Below, one piece after another: positions 4,866 through 5,241 of a DNA stretch of 5,241 nt. Source of the DNA: Candidatus Gastranaerophilales bacterium (lineage in GTDB: Bacteria; Cyanobacteriota; Vampirovibrionia; Gastranaerophilales; Gastranaerophilaceae). The position numbers and the translations under genes were made by a program. Positions within the stretch are counted from its first letter, which is position 1; each line of letters opens with the position of its first letter. The notes beneath the pieces were generated by a model. That model was not told the origin of the DNA. It was given only the letters and a program-made list of their open reading frames with translations, and did not search any database. The stretch is taken from the NCBI GenBank assembly GCA_944323495.1, contig CALUSZ010000045.1, positions 1 to 5,241 of the forward strand, given 5' to 3'.

Positions 4866-5241
4866 ATGGCAATTCAAGGATCTTACAACCTAGACAACGC
4901 ATTAAGCTCACAGGCATACGCTTACAAGTGTTGGTATAATTACAATTACGGCAATAACACAATGGGCATATCCGCAAGTGATATGAACGAGATAACTCAA
5001 ACCTGGAGTGGTGAGTTATCAAATTGGCGTGCTACGGCAAGTGATGATGAGAATGCCTATGAAATAGAGGATGATGATTTTTCAACAGCTTATGATAATG
5101 GTAAGTCACAAGCCCAAGATAAAACCGGTTATGAAGGTGGCGGCAAAGGGAAAATGGCAACTCGTTCTGCTGTAGATGTAGCAGCTGGTGCTGGAAGTGC
5201 GGTTTTATCAGTTGCAGGAAACGGATTAGGACAAAGTGTTG
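4866..5241 (+). CDS. Rightward copy of the unrecognised paralogous family, 3' partial
   Basis: Function unknown. The visible 125 residues begin with a Tyr/Asn-rich, uncleaved-looking N-terminus (AYAYKCWYNYNYGN, 17-30) with no signal peptide or membrane helix. Then comes the block shared with the leftward copy (NTMGISASDMNEITQTW, 31-47, continuing to the acidic EIEDDDF near 70), a polar Gly/Lys-rich linker (YEGGGKGKMATR, about 86-97) and the beginning of a Gly/Ala/Val-rich hydrophobic segment (AAGAGSAVLSVAGNGLG). By analogy with the other copy the full protein should end in a Gly-rich, Lys/Asp tail and be about 200 residues, but that lies outside the window. ATG 4866 is chosen for its GGAGGG ribosome binding site. 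Over codons 30-73 the DNA is almost identical to the inverted copy; beyond that the proteins stay related but the DNA diverges, so the shared block has been recently homogenised or actively recombined. Confidence 0.85.
   Translation, partial: MAIQGSYNLDNALSSQAYAYKCWYNYNYGNNTMGISASDMNEITQTWSGELSNWRATASDDENAYEIEDDDFSTAYDNGKSQAQDKTGYEGGGKGKMATRSAVDVAAGAGSAVLSVAGNGLGQSV
4955..5083 (+). repeat. Inverted repeat, right arm (129 bp)
   Basis: This is the partner of 4421-4549. Differences from the left arm are at 5036, 5043 and 5066; the block 4955-5035 is identical. After 5083 the match breaks down into scattered substitutions, and before 4955 there is no similarity. It encodes residues 30-73 of the rightward copy. 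Confidence 0.95.

Larger units (their letters stand above)
4550..4954. other. Candidate invertible segment between the repeat arms (405 bp)
   Basis: The DNA between the two arms holds the first eight codons of the leftward copy, the whole intergenic region (4573-4865), and the ribosome binding site, start codon and first 30 codons of the rightward copy. Recombination between the arms would flip it, giving the leftward gene the leader and N-terminus MAIQGSYNL...NYGN and giving the rightward gene MTKIYALC. Reading frames are kept in both orientations, because the repeat edge falls on the third base of codon 8 in one copy and codon 30 in the other. That it actually inverts is inference; no invertase gene and no canonical recombinase core site is visible in the window. 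Confidence 0.4.

Noticed and set aside
5004..5080. WXG100/ESX-like secretion signature (WSG followed by a YxxxD pattern)
   Set aside because: W-S-G and YEIED occur by residue pattern, but the protein length, the hydrophobic Gly-rich C-terminus and the lack of any ESX component nearby do not fit the family.
4421..5083. Inverted repeat as an assembly or amplification chimera
   Set aside because: A fold-back artefact would give identical arms with identical flanks. Here there are three substitutions in the arms and diverged but homologous coding sequence beyond them, so two real paralogues exist.
4421..5083. Inverted repeat as insertion-sequence ends
   Set aside because: The arms are coding sequence of one family, the segment between them encodes no transposase, and no target duplication is seen.

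Overview
The window comes from an AT-rich bacterium that uses the standard code and, for most genes, Shine-Dalgarno starts. Genes are tightly packed, often overlapping, on both strands. Gene content (RsuA/RluB-type pseudouridine synthase, coaE, an MFS carrier, a short rqcH) does not fix the lineage. The low GC, compact packing and a Tyr/Asn-rich exported peptide would fit a host-associated group such as Gastranaerophilales (Melainabacteria/Vampirovibrionia) or a low-GC Firmicute; this is an inference only.

Layout. At the left, a pseudouridine synthase (start outside the window) overlaps by 26 bp with coaE (dephospho-CoA kinase). coaE converges on, and overlaps by 51 bp, a leftward 12-helix MFS transporter. 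The transporter is divergent from a small exported Tyr/Asn-rich protein across a 67-bp gap that seems to hold back-to-back promoters sharing -35 sequence. The small gene is coupled by TAATG to rqcH, an NFACT-family ribosome quality-control protein that appears to lack the usual helix-hairpin-helix module.

The right quarter is the most unusual part. Two copies of an unrecognised protein family face away from each other. The leftward copy (4572 down to 4014) is broken by a +1 frameshift near 4208; its 64-residue Gly-rich, Lys/Asp-tailed C-terminus continues in another frame and has no start of its own. The rightward copy (from 4866) has a strong ribosome binding site and a full N-terminus and runs off the window. 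The two copies share a 129-bp inverted repeat (126/129 identical, including 81 identical bases), in frame in both genes and ending abruptly on both sides. The 405 bp between the repeat arms hold the start, ribosome binding site, 5' leader and presumed promoter of the rightward copy. Recombination between the arms would flip this segment and fuse the expressed N-terminus in frame to the other copy. I propose this as a candidate phase-variation or antigen-switching locus; ordinary paralogues homogenised by gene conversion are the main alternative. No recombinase is visible in the window.
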